From Paenibacillus piscarius (lineage in GTDB: Bacteria; Bacillota; Bacilli; Paenibacillales; Paenibacillaceae), in assembly GCF_022234545.1 (NCBI RefSeq), contig NZ_JAIEUI010000013.1, forward strand, positions 124,001 through 188,000: a stretch of 64,000 nt of DNA, in the 5' to 3' direction. Positions 52,357 to 62,140 of this stretch are shown here, piece after piece. The position numbers and the translations under genes are program-made. Below the pieces are notes generated by a model that worked only from the letters and a program-made list of their open reading frames with translations, did no database searches and was not told the DNA's origin. Numbering within the stretch: the stretch's first letter is position 1; the number at the start of each line of letters is the position of its first letter.

Positions 52357-53367
52357 ATGGAACTGGATCTTCAGCTGTATTCAGTACGTACAGATCTGGC
52401 GGTGGAAGCTAAGGAAATGGCGCAAGGGAGGTCGGATGCACCGATTCCCGGCGTCAATGAGGAGGTGGAAGAAGCGGACGGCATTAAGGTAACCAGACTG
52501 GCGGTGACTGACCAGGCGGGCTCCCAGGCCATCGGGCGGGCCATCGGCAATTATGTGACCCTGGAGGTGCCTGCGCTGCGCGGCGGAGACACCGGCCTGC
52601 AGCAGAAGGTCTCCATCGTGTTCGCCCGTGAATTTGAACACTTCCTTGATCAGATCGGAATCGACCGCAATTCAAAAGTGCTGATTGTCGGACTTGGCAA
52701 CTGGAATGTGACGCCGGACTCGCTGGGGCCGCTGGTTGTAGAGAATTCACTGATTACCCGGCAGTTCTATGAGCTGGTGCCTGAGCAGGTCTCTCCCGGC
52801 TACCGGAATGTAAGTGCCATCGCGCCCGGCGTGCTCGGCCTGACAGGGATTGAATCCAGTGAAGTGGTGCAGGGGATTGTCGACCGCACGAGCCCTGATG
52901 TCATTATAGCGATTGATGCCCTGGCCTCCCGTTCACTGGAACGCATCAATACTACGATTCAGATTGCCGATATTGGTATCCATCCGGGGTCGGGCATCGG
53001 GAACAAGCGCAGAGGGCTGACCAAGGAGGTGCTGGGCGTTCCCTGCATCGCGATCGGCGTTCCGACCGTCTGCTATGCTTCGACCATCGTCAACAATGTG
53101 CTGGAGATGATGAAGCATCATTTCGGGCAAATGGAAGGCGGCGGAGCCCATACCAAAGAGATTATGGGGCTCCTCGATGATATCAGCGAGCAGGAGCGGC
53201 TGGCCCTGGTGAAGGAAGTGCTTGAGCCGCTCGGCCATGACCTGATTGTTACGCCCAAGGAGATCGATGAGTTCATTGAGGAGATCGCCAACATCGTAGC
53301 CAGCGGGCTTAATGCCGCATTGCATGAAGCTGTTGATCCCGGCAATGTCGGAGCTTATACGCACTGA
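52357..53367 (+). CDS. gpr: Germination protease GPR
   Basis: 336 residues from the ATG at 52357, with AAAGGAGG upstream (an earlier in-frame ATG precedes that site). Aspartic-type protease that degrades small acid-soluble spore proteins at germination. It begins with a propeptide region containing SVRTDLAVEA, then KVLIVGLGNWNVTPDSLGP, PGVLGLTGIESSEVVQGIV and DVIIAIDALASRSLERINTTIQI, typical of GPR. Made as an inactive zymogen in the forespore. Marks the organism as an endospore former. Confidence 0.97.
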   Translation: MELDLQLYSVRTDLAVEAKEMAQGRSDAPIPGVNEEVEEADGIKVTRLAVTDQAGSQAIGRAIGNYVTLEVPALRGGDTGLQQKVSIVFAREFEHFLDQIGIDRNSKVLIVGLGNWNVTPDSLGPLVVENSLITRQFYELVPEQVSPGYRNVSAIAPGVLGLTGIESSEVVQGIVDRTSPDVIIAIDALASRSLERINTTIQIADIGIHPGSGIGNKRRGLTKEVLGVPCIAIGVPTVCYASTIVNNVLEMMKHHFGQMEGGGAHTKEIMGLLDDISEQERLALVKEVLEPLGHDLIVTPKEIDEFIEEIANIVASGLNAALHEAVDPGNVGAYTH

Positions 53368-53385
53368 ACTGTCTCTAATCAATTG

Positions 53386-53428
53386 GCCCGCACCGCCTGC
53401 AATACGCAGAGCCGGTTGCGGGCTTCTT
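53386..53428 (+). terminator. Terminator after gpr
   Basis: GCCCGCA pairs with TGCGGGC, extended by CCG/CGG inside, followed by TTCTTC. Confidence 0.65.
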
Positions 53429-53560
53429 CGTGTACGCTTGTACTCCGCAACCCTCTTCATGTTCCCTCTCTCTCTCATTCTGTGGTTCTAGCATCCCTCC
53501 CGCTCTCATAGATTTGGAGTATAAGAGATTACTGAGGGCTTAGAGGAGGCTATAACAATC

Positions 53561-54937
53561 ATGAACAGAAAATGGTTTCAGCTGTGGAATATTGGGCGGC
53601 TGCGCGGACGGCTGATGGATATTCTGTCGCTGGGAAGGACGATGCTGCTGCTGGCCGGAGGTTCACTGGTGCTGTTCATCCTGCTTGGAACCGGCGGCCT
53701 TGCCGGCCAGAAGCTGAATTCTTCACCCATTCCCTCAATGAAGGGCCTGGCTGCCTCGCTCTCCAGCGGATTCTTCATGGAGCTGCTGGGGATGGAGGTT
53801 CCCCATCTCCCCAAGGGGGACGAGCCATCGGCCTTCTCGGGGGACAAGGTAACCTCCTTCGTCTTCCGGCTGCTGACAAGCGTTGACCCGGGTGACCCGA
53901 AGAGCCTGGTCTCGCGCGAGATGCCGGGGCTGGCCGCAGATGATCCCTTCCTGCTGCGGGAGGGCTCGGGCGGAACAGCAGGAGCGCCTGCCGATTATCA
54001 TCCCGGCGTCGATGAGCTGGCAGATGGTCAGGATCCGGGGACGGCTGCCGGTCCGGGAGACGGGCCGGATACACCGGGCGGCACAGACCAGCCGGGCGGA
54101 GAGGTCCAGCAGCCTGAAGCCTCGCCTGCCCCGGACCCGGCCGGACAAGTTCCGGATGAAGGCTACTCCGGCAGCGGTGATGCCGAGAACGGGACAGGAG
54201 ATACCTCTATCAAGCGTATTCTCATCTATCATTCCCATCCCCGTGAAGCTTATAATCCGCTGCTGGGCGCACAGAGTGATAATCCGAGCTCGGCTGTCCC
54301 TTCCAAGAATGTGATGCTGGTCGGCTCCTATATTGCCAAGAGACTCGAAGCGCGCGGGATCGGCACGGTTCATGCCCAGGAGGATTATGCCACAGCGGTG
54401 CCGGACTATAACTGGAACTTCTCCTATAAATATTCGCGTATGACGGTGAAGTCGGCTATGGCCGCCAACCAGCAGATGAGCGAGCTGATTGATATTCACC
54501 GCGATTCCCAGCGGCACGGCAAGACAACGGCAACGATTAACGGGAAAAACTACGCCCAGGTGTACTTCATTTTGGGCCATGCGAATAAAAACTGGAAGCA
54601 AAACGAAGCCTTCGCCAATAAAATCCACCAGCTGCTGGAGAAAAATTATCCGGGAATTTCACGCGGAATCTGGGGGAAATCTTCGGGAAACGGGAATAAT
54701 GGGGAATATAACCAGACTTTATCTCCGAACAGTGTGCTGATCGAGGTTGGCGGTATCGACAACAGCGCCGATGAGCTGAAGCGGACGGCGGATATTCTGG
54801 CGGATGCGATTGCCGATGTGTATTGGACCAGCAGGGATGCAGAGAAGGCAGCGGCGCCGCAGCGCGAAGAGATCCGGCAGGATGTGGCCAAGCCCGGTGG
54901 TAACGGTGCGAAGACCTCGTCAGGCGGGGCCTCATGA
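53561..54937 (+). CDS. spoIIP: Stage II sporulation protein P
   Basis: 458 residues; AGGAGG before the ATG. One N-terminal membrane helix (about 27-48), a long Gly/Pro/Asp-rich linker (about 140-215) and the SpoIIP amidase/endopeptidase domain (about 220-430) with RILIYHSHPREAYNPLL, NVMLVGSYIAKRLEARGI and NSVLIEVGGIDNSADELKRTADILA. It works with SpoIID and SpoIIM to thin peptidoglycan during engulfment. The Gly/Pro linker is longer than in B. subtilis. Confidence 0.95.
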   Translation: MNRKWFQLWNIGRLRGRLMDILSLGRTMLLLAGGSLVLFILLGTGGLAGQKLNSSPIPSMKGLAASLSSGFFMELLGMEVPHLPKGDEPSAFSGDKVTSFVFRLLTSVDPGDPKSLVSREMPGLAADDPFLLREGSGGTAGAPADYHPGVDELADGQDPGTAAGPGDGPDTPGGTDQPGGEVQQPEASPAPDPAGQVPDEGYSGSGDAENGTGDTSIKRILIYHSHPREAYNPLLGAQSDNPSSAVPSKNVMLVGSYIAKRLEARGIGTVHAQEDYATAVPDYNWNFSYKYSRMTVKSAMAANQQMSELIDIHRDSQRHGKTTATINGKNYAQVYFILGHANKNWKQNEAFANKIHQLLEKNYPGISRGIWGKSSGNGNNGEYNQTLSPNSVLIEVGGIDNSADELKRTADILADAIADVYWTSRDAEKAAAPQREEIRQDVAKPGGNGAKTSSGGAS

Positions 54938-54967
54938 ACAGACTTTCATTAAAAAGGAGTGGAGCAT

Positions 54968-55480
54968 ATGACCCGGTTCGGCAAAAAAATGGTAATGTTC
55001 GGCGTATGGGCAGGCATCGGCCTGCTGGCTGGCCTCCAGCTCGGAGGAGGCTCGGGGGTCTCCGGCATGCTGCCGGACTGGACGGTGCCTGCCGGAACCA
55101 CTGCAGCCACCGGTCAGCGTCCGGCTGGTCAGAGCTTACCAAGCGGAACCGCTGCGGCGCCATCGGCAGACACTGCCCGGAACGGACAGGCTTATATCTA
55201 CGTACCGGTCGTGATTGATCCGGCCACCGGAGCCTATACCGTGCTGCCTGGGCAGCAGCCTGCCGGCGGGAACGGACAGGCTTCGGGGAACGGCAGCCTT
55301 CCGCAGCAGGAGGTGAAGGAGGAGAACACCTCCACCCTCAGCCCTGAGCAGATCCTGATACCGGAGGAGCAGAAGCCGACGGTCGATGTGCTGGCGGATA
55401 AGACAGCTGGCCTGCTTCAGCAGGCATCGCAGAAGGGCATCCGCTGGGTGGTGTCGCTGTTTGATTCCTCGGAGGAGTAA
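54968..55480 (+). CDS. Small membrane-anchored protein between spoIIP and lepA
   Basis: 170 residues from the ATG at 54968 (AAAGGAG upstream). One N-terminal helix (about 5-26, rich in Gly), then a Pro/Gly/Ala/Gln-rich outer region and a more ordered C-terminal end (VDVLADKTAGLLQQASQKGIRWVVSLFDSSEE). No family recognised. It begins 30 bp after spoIIP and shares its transcript up to the terminator, so a sporulation role is a guess from position. Confidence 0.75.
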   Translation: MTRFGKKMVMFGVWAGIGLLAGLQLGGGSGVSGMLPDWTVPAGTTAATGQRPAGQSLPSGTAAAPSADTARNGQAYIYVPVVIDPATGAYTVLPGQQPAGGNGQASGNGSLPQQEVKEENTSTLSPEQILIPEEQKPTVDVLADKTAGLLQQASQKGIRWVVSLFDSSEE

Positions 55481-55487
55481 GGCGGGG

Positions 55488-55529
55488 AAGCCGGCCGGTC
55501 GTCCGCATTGGACGATTCCGGCTTTTTTT
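55488..55529 (+). terminator. Terminator of the spoIIP operon
   Basis: AAGCCGG pairs with CCGGCTT, inner GTCC with GGAC, then a T-run. Confidence 0.82.
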
Positions 55530-55618
55530 GTATGTCCTGCGCACTGGCGGGATTGCTGGGCGGAGCCCGTACTGTTATAATAAATGGATTAACATTAGGC
55601 TGTCTGTGGGGGTAAGGA

Positions 55619-57430
<1,812 letters not shown>

Positions 57431-57474
57431 CAGCGCATAGCTCCGGTGAGGGCTTGCTGCTGGGATAGACCTGG

Positions 57475-57500
57475 AAGGGAAGCCGGAGGGCTTCCCTTTT
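57475..57500 (+). terminator. Terminator after lepA
   Basis: AAGGGAAGCC pairs with GGGCTTCCCTTTT around GGA. Confidence 0.75.
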
Positions 57501-57557
57501 GCGGCTTCATTTTACAATCAGATTATCTGTATATTAACAAGAGCAAAGGAGACCGCT

Positions 57558-58730
57558 ATGAACACTGCAAGAAATGGCCGTCCCCCTGAGGCGGTCTATA
57601 TCCATATCCCGTTCTGTACGAATAAATGCTTCTACTGTGACTTCAATTCTTATGTGCTGAAGGATCAGCCGGTGATGGAGTATCTCTATGCGCTTGACCG
57701 GGAGATGGAGGAGACCGTGAAGAAGACGCCTCCAGGGGTGATCAAGACGATCTTTGTCGGCGGGGGCACACCTACTGTATTGAAGCCGGACGAGATGGCG
57801 TATTTCCTGGATTCGGTCAGAAGGCATTTCCCGCATTGGGATGAGCAGATTGAATTCTCTATGGAAGCCAATCCCGGCACTACGGATATCGACAAGCTTA
57901 GAGTCATGAAGGAAGGCGGGGTCAACCGGGTCAGCTTCGGGGTTCAGGCGTTCCAGAACGAGCTGCTGAGCGGTATCGGCCGGATTCATAATGTGGATGA
58001 TGTATACCGCAGTCTGGAGAATGCCCGCGCGGTGGGGCTGAATAACCTGTCGGTGGATCTGATGTTCGGGCTGCCGAACCAGACGGTGGATATGCTCAGA
58101 GAGAGCGTGGCCAAGGCGCTGGAGCTGGGGCTGCCGCATTATTCAATCTACAGTCTGAAGGTAGAGGAGAACACGCTGTTCCACACCCTGTTCAACAAGA
58201 ACAAGCTGCCGCTGCCAAATGAAGAGGATGAGCTGGCGATGTATCTGCTGCTGATGTCTGCTATGGAAGCTGCGGGGTATACGCAATATGAGATCAGCAA
58301 CTTTGCGAAGCCGGGAATGGAGAGCCGCCACAATATCACATATTGGCGCAACGAGGATTATTATGGTCTGGGTGCAGGCGCGCACGGTTATGTCGGCCGG
58401 CAGCGGCATATGAATATCAAGGGCGTGAATCCGTATATCGAGGCTTCGCGCAGCGGGCTGCCGCGTCTGGACAGCTTCCCGGTCTCCGAGCAGGAGGCAA
58501 TGGAGGATTTCATGATGGTCGGGCTGCGCATGCGGGAAGGGGTATCAGGCACAGCCTTCCGCTCCCAATTCGGGAAGCCGCTGGAGGAGATTTTTGAGGC
58601 GCCGCTGCATAAAATGCTTGCCGCCGGACTGCTGGAGCAGGCCGGGGACACCTATCGCCTGAGCAAGCAGGGAATCCTGTTTGGCAACGATGTTTTTGGT
58701 GAATTTGTCGGTGTTTTGACAGAGGTTTAA
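57558..58730 (+). CDS. hemW: HemW, radical SAM heme chaperone
   Basis: 390 residues; AAAGGAG before the ATG. Radical-SAM cluster motif HIPFCTNKCFYCDF with C20, C24 and C27, SAM-binding GGGTPT and a C-terminal HemW region (FMMVGLRMREGVSG). Shorter than true HemN and of the HemN-like type that carries heme rather than oxidising coproporphyrinogen; old annotations call it HemN. Sits in the conserved lepA-hemW-hrcA order. Confidence 0.95.
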   Translation: MNTARNGRPPEAVYIHIPFCTNKCFYCDFNSYVLKDQPVMEYLYALDREMEETVKKTPPGVIKTIFVGGGTPTVLKPDEMAYFLDSVRRHFPHWDEQIEFSMEANPGTTDIDKLRVMKEGGVNRVSFGVQAFQNELLSGIGRIHNVDDVYRSLENARAVGLNNLSVDLMFGLPNQTVDMLRESVAKALELGLPHYSIYSLKVEENTLFHTLFNKNKLPLPNEEDELAMYLLLMSAMEAAGYTQYEISNFAKPGMESRHNITYWRNEDYYGLGAGAHGYVGRQRHMNIKGVNPYIEASRSGLPRLDSFPVSEQEAMEDFMMVGLRMREGVSGTAFRSQFGKPLEEIFEAPLHKMLAAGLLEQAGDTYRLSKQGILFGNDVFGEFVGVLTEV

Positions 58731-58803
58731 TTTTGAAATACCCCTTGAATTGTAATTCACTCTGTTGTATATTTATTCGTATTAACAGCAAGGGGTGAGT
58801 CAA

Positions 58804-59313
58804 GTGCTTGTCAAAACGGATCAGTACCGCCAATCCTCTCCTGCGGGAGATCAGCAAGTCATATGCAGAAATGCTACAGTGGAGGATGTAGAGCCGCTGT
58901 ATCAAATGATAGAAGAATATGCACAGCAGGGGATTATGCTGCCCCGTTCCAGGCAAGCACTGACGCGCCAGATCGACCAGTTCGTCATCGCCGAGATCGG
59001 CGGGACCTTCGTCGGCTGCGGCTCCTTGTTCAGACTCGGGAATGATCTGGTGGAGGTACGCTCCATCGGTCTGCGTGAGGAAGGCAAGGGCAAGGGGGTA
59101 GGAACGATGATTCTGGAGAAGCTGGTGGAAGAAGCCAGACGTCAGAGAATTCCGAAGATCATGGCTCTAACCTATGCCACAGACTTCTTCCTTAAGAACG
59201 GCTTCGCCGTGGTGGAGAAGGAGATTTTCCCTGAGAAGGTGTGGACCGATTGTGTGAACTGCAAGAAGCAGCATGCCTGCGATGAGATCGCAGTGCTGAA
59301 GAGACTGGACTAA
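58804..59313 (+). CDS. GNAT-family N-acetyltransferase (ArgA-like)
   Basis: 169 residues from a GTG at 58804 with AAGGGGTGA 7 nt upstream. GNAT fold with VICRNATVEDVEPLYQMI at the start, the acetyl-CoA loop REEGKGKGVGTMILEKLVEEA and a Cys-rich tail (CVNCKKQHACDE). Stand-alone GNATs of this type resemble the acetyltransferase part of N-acetylglutamate synthase. The substrate is not fixed by sequence. Confidence 0.88.
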   Translation: MLVKTDQYRQSSPAGDQQVICRNATVEDVEPLYQMIEEYAQQGIMLPRSRQALTRQIDQFVIAEIGGTFVGCGSLFRLGNDLVEVRSIGLREEGKGKGVGTMILEKLVEEARRQRIPKIMALTYATDFFLKNGFAVVEKEIFPEKVWTDCVNCKKQHACDEIAVLKRLD

Positions 59314-59352
59314 ATCCGGCGGCCGTGGCCTTCCGGTAGACCATATAATAAG

Positions 59353-59402
59353 AAACCACTGTCCGTCCCGGAGCTGATGCTCCAGAAGGACAGTGGTTTT
59401 TT
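59353..59402. terminator. Bidirectional terminator
   Basis: AAACCACTGTCC pairs perfectly with GGACAGTGGTTT, then TTT, between the convergent acetyltransferase and lipoprotein genes. Confidence 0.85.
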
Positions 59403-59431
59403 GCAGATCACAGGAGCTTGCAGCAGTCAGG

Positions 59432-60145
59432 TCATTTGGCATAAATCAGCTTGCGCTGCTGCTCGATCAGCTCGGCCAGCTCAGGAGTGACATAAGCGGT
59501 TTGAAAAGAAGGGGACAAGATATTATAGGTAATTCTAATGGTCGAACCATCTGTCATCGCAAGCTCCATCCAGTAATTATCACCGACCCAGCCCTTGGTC
59601 TCCTTGTACAGCTCCTGAAAGGGGATGTACTTCAGCTTGGGGAATTCCCGGATGAAGACGGCATTGGCCTCCGGGGTGAAGTCCATCAGCTCTGAGCCGT
59701 CATTGCCGCTGATGAACCGGACGGTCTGAATTTTGCCTTCAATATCCATCAGATCGTTGATAGTCCTGGCCGAAGGATTCGTTGACGCCATATAGAGCCT
59801 GTCTCCCGCCCAGATTCGTGCAGAGGTCTTGTAGCCTTCTACCGCATAGAGCGGTGTGCCGGTCTTGAGAATCGTTGCATCGCCATCCTGCATTTCGTCG
59901 CGCGGGCACTGATGCTCGAATTTGCTGTAGGAGATCTTGCCGATCGCAGGTCCTTTAGTTAGACTGCCGTTATCACTGTCCATAGTATCACCGTACAGGA
60001 TGCCATCCCATTGCAGGAGGGATACATAATCAACGGTTGCAAAATTGCAGTTATTCTGCGCGGCCCTACCTGAACAGCCGGTTATCATTAGTGCAGTCAG
60101 AAACATTGCCGAGATTGCGCATATCCATGATTTTATAGGGCGCAT
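59432..60145 (-). CDS. Lipoprotein of unknown function
   Basis: 237 residues from the ATG at 60145 (GAGGTG upstream). Lipoprotein signal with lipobox ITGC (Cys about 24). The mature part is beta-rich with no recognised domain (SLLQWDGILYGD, RIWAGDRLYMASTNPSA, FISGNDGSELMDFTPEANAVFIREFPKLKYI). Host-like composition. Single gene between a terminator and the hrcA promoter. Confidence 0.85.
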   Translation of the reverse strand: MRPIKSWICAISAMFLTALMITGCSGRAAQNNCNFATVDYVSLLQWDGILYGDTMDSDNGSLTKGPAIGKISYSKFEHQCPRDEMQDGDATILKTGTPLYAVEGYKTSARIWAGDRLYMASTNPSARTINDLMDIEGKIQTVRFISGNDGSELMDFTPEANAVFIREFPKLKYIPFQELYKETKGWVGDNYWMELAMTDGSTIRITYNILSPSFQTAYVTPELAELIEQQRKLIYAK

Positions 60146-60252
60146 TTCATCACCTCTTGTCTCTCTGACGTTGACAGGAAGGAATGGTTGCGGTTTCCTC
60201 ATCAGAATATTGGATTTGGCGGAAATAGGCGCAATCAAGATGCTGAACTCAC

Positions 60253-60320
60253 TTGACAATGCTGAGGTGGGTTTGGTATTTTTGTATTAGTGGTTAGCAC
60301 TCATCTCGTTAGAGTGCTAA
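60253..60320 (+). promoter_or_regulatory. Heat-shock promoter with CIRCE operator
   Basis: TTGACA (60253-60258), 18 bp, TATTTT (60277-60282). The CIRCE operator TTAGCACTC, nine bases, GAGTGCTAA is perfect at 60294-60320, the target of HrcA. Confidence 0.95.
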
Positions 60321-60354
60321 CGAATCGGAGCCACAGCCGGGCAGGAGGGATAAC

Positions 60355-61386
60355 ATGTTAACTGAACGCCAGAGAATGATACTGAATGCTATTGTAGATG
60401 ACTATATTTCTTCCGCTGAGCCTGTCGGCTCACGCAGTATCTCGAAACGCGGGGACGTAGGCTTCAGTCCAGCCACGATCCGCAACGAAATGGCCGATCT
60501 GGAGGAGCTGGGTTATCTGGAGCAGCCCCACACTTCGGCAGGGAGAATCCCGTCCCATAAAGGCTACCGCTATTATGTGGATCATCTGGTACCGTGGAAT
60601 TCCGCTGAAATGGCTGAGCTTGGCACGATCCGCGCTTTTTTCGCCGAGAAGCTGAATGCTACAGAGCAGGTTATCCAACACGCGGCAATGATTCTGTCCA
60701 ATATGACGAATTATACTTCCATCCTTCTGGGACCGGAGGTTTTTCATACTTCATTGCGCCATTTCCAGCTGCTGCCGCTCGATAACAACACCGCTGTGGC
60801 AATTATCGTTACAAGCACCGGGCAGGTCGAGAACAGAACGGTCACGCTTCCGCCGGAGATCTCGCTCTCCGAGATGGAGAAGGTCGTTAATCTGCTCAAC
60901 AGCAAGCTGGTGAATGTACCGCTCTACAAGCTGAAGAGTCAGCTCTATTCCGAGCTGGGCGAAGAAATGCAGCGCCACATCTCCCACTATGAAGAATTAA
61001 TGCAGGTGCTGGACAAAGCGCTGGAGAGTGACGGTGAACAGCGCATCTACTTAAGCGGAGCTACGAATATGCTGACCCAGCCGGAGTTCAAGGACGTCGA
61101 CAAGGTGAAGAATATTCTGGATCTGCTCGAGGAGACGCCAACCCTGCTTGAAATGCTGAATCCTGCTGCAGGCGGGAACGGAATGCAGGTACGCATCGGT
61201 ACAGAGAATAAGCATGAAGCCTTTGCGAACTGCAGTCTGATTACCGCTACCTACTCTCTGGACGGGAAGCCGCTGGGAAGCATCGGCATCCTCGGCCCGA
61301 CCCGGATGGAGTATGCGCGCGTCATGGGGATTCTGGGGATTCTCTCCCGGGATTTGACAGCGATGCTGGCGCACTGGTATAAGTGA
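60355..61386 (+). CDS. hrcA: Heat-inducible transcription repressor HrcA
   Basis: 343 residues; GGAGGG before the ATG. Winged-helix N-terminus (MLTERQRMILNAIVDDYISSAEPVGSRSISKRGDVGFSPATIRNEMADLEELGYLEQPHTSAGRIPSHKGYRYYVD), then GAF-like and dimerisation parts. It binds the CIRCE element just upstream and so controls its own operon, with activity helped by GroEL. First gene of hrcA-grpE-dnaK. Confidence 0.98.
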   Translation: MLTERQRMILNAIVDDYISSAEPVGSRSISKRGDVGFSPATIRNEMADLEELGYLEQPHTSAGRIPSHKGYRYYVDHLVPWNSAEMAELGTIRAFFAEKLNATEQVIQHAAMILSNMTNYTSILLGPEVFHTSLRHFQLLPLDNNTAVAIIVTSTGQVENRTVTLPPEISLSEMEKVVNLLNSKLVNVPLYKLKSQLYSELGEEMQRHISHYEELMQVLDKALESDGEQRIYLSGATNMLTQPEFKDVDKVKNILDLLEETPTLLEMLNPAAGGNGMQVRIGTENKHEAFANCSLITATYSLDGKPLGSIGILGPTRMEYARVMGILGILSRDLTAMLAHWYK

Positions 61387-61435
61387 ACAGAGTGTAATTG
61401 ATTTGTGTGAATGTTGAGAGGGAGGTGAAGACAAC

Positions 61436-62026
61436 TTGAAAGAGGAAGAGGTTCAGGACATGAATGCACAGCAAGACTCCTCTATGAATGAGAACCAGGC
61501 AGCCGAAGAGGCTGAAGCTGTTACAGACAGCGGCTCATTGACGGCTGAAGAGGCTGGCGAGGCGGCTTCAGATCATGGGGAGGAGCTTAAGAAGCTGCAG
61601 GAGCTGGCAGATGAGCATCAGGCGCGCACCTTGCGTGTGCAGGCTGATTATGATAACTTCCGCCGCCGTACCCAGAAGGAGAAGGAAGAGCTGGCGCAAT
61701 ATGCGACCGCAAAGCTCGTTACAGAATTGCTCCCGGTGCTGGATAACTTTGAACGCGCACTGGCTACCCCTTCCGCAGGTGTGGATGCCGAGGCATTCAT
61801 CAAGGGCGTGAATATGATTTTCCGTCAGCTGGAGGGTGTGCTTAAGAATGAAGGGCTGACAGCGATGGAAGCGGTAGGACAGCCTTTTAACCCTGAATAT
61901 CATCAGGCGATCATGCAGGTGGAGAGCGAGGAGCACGAGGAAGGTATCGTGACGGAGGAGGTCCAGAAGGGCTATCTCCTGAAGGATAAGGTTCTTCGTC
62001 CGGCCATGGTCAAAGTCAGCATGTAG
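61436..62026 (+). CDS. grpE: GrpE nucleotide exchange factor
   Basis: 196 residues from a TTG at 61436 with GGGAGGTGA about 10 nt upstream; an ATG at 61460 is a possible alternative start. Acidic disordered N-terminus, long coiled coil (about 45-95, RVQADYDNFRRRTQKEKEEL) and a C-terminal beta domain (GQPFNPEYHQAIMQVESEEHEEGIVTEEVQKGYLLKDKVLRPAMVKVS). It releases ADP from DnaK. Confidence 0.97.
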   Translation: MKEEEVQDMNAQQDSSMNENQAAEEAEAVTDSGSLTAEEAGEAASDHGEELKKLQELADEHQARTLRVQADYDNFRRRTQKEKEELAQYATAKLVTELLPVLDNFERALATPSAGVDAEAFIKGVNMIFRQLEGVLKNEGLTAMEAVGQPFNPEYHQAIMQVESEEHEEGIVTEEVQKGYLLKDKVLRPAMVKVSM

Positions 62027-62140
62027 TTCTGTTCTATATAAGATCAAATTAACGGGCAAACCATGCGGAATAAGGACACACTATTTCTATAAATGGCTGA
62101 AGCCCCGGGCTTCACACTATCTCTGAGGAGGCACATTACT

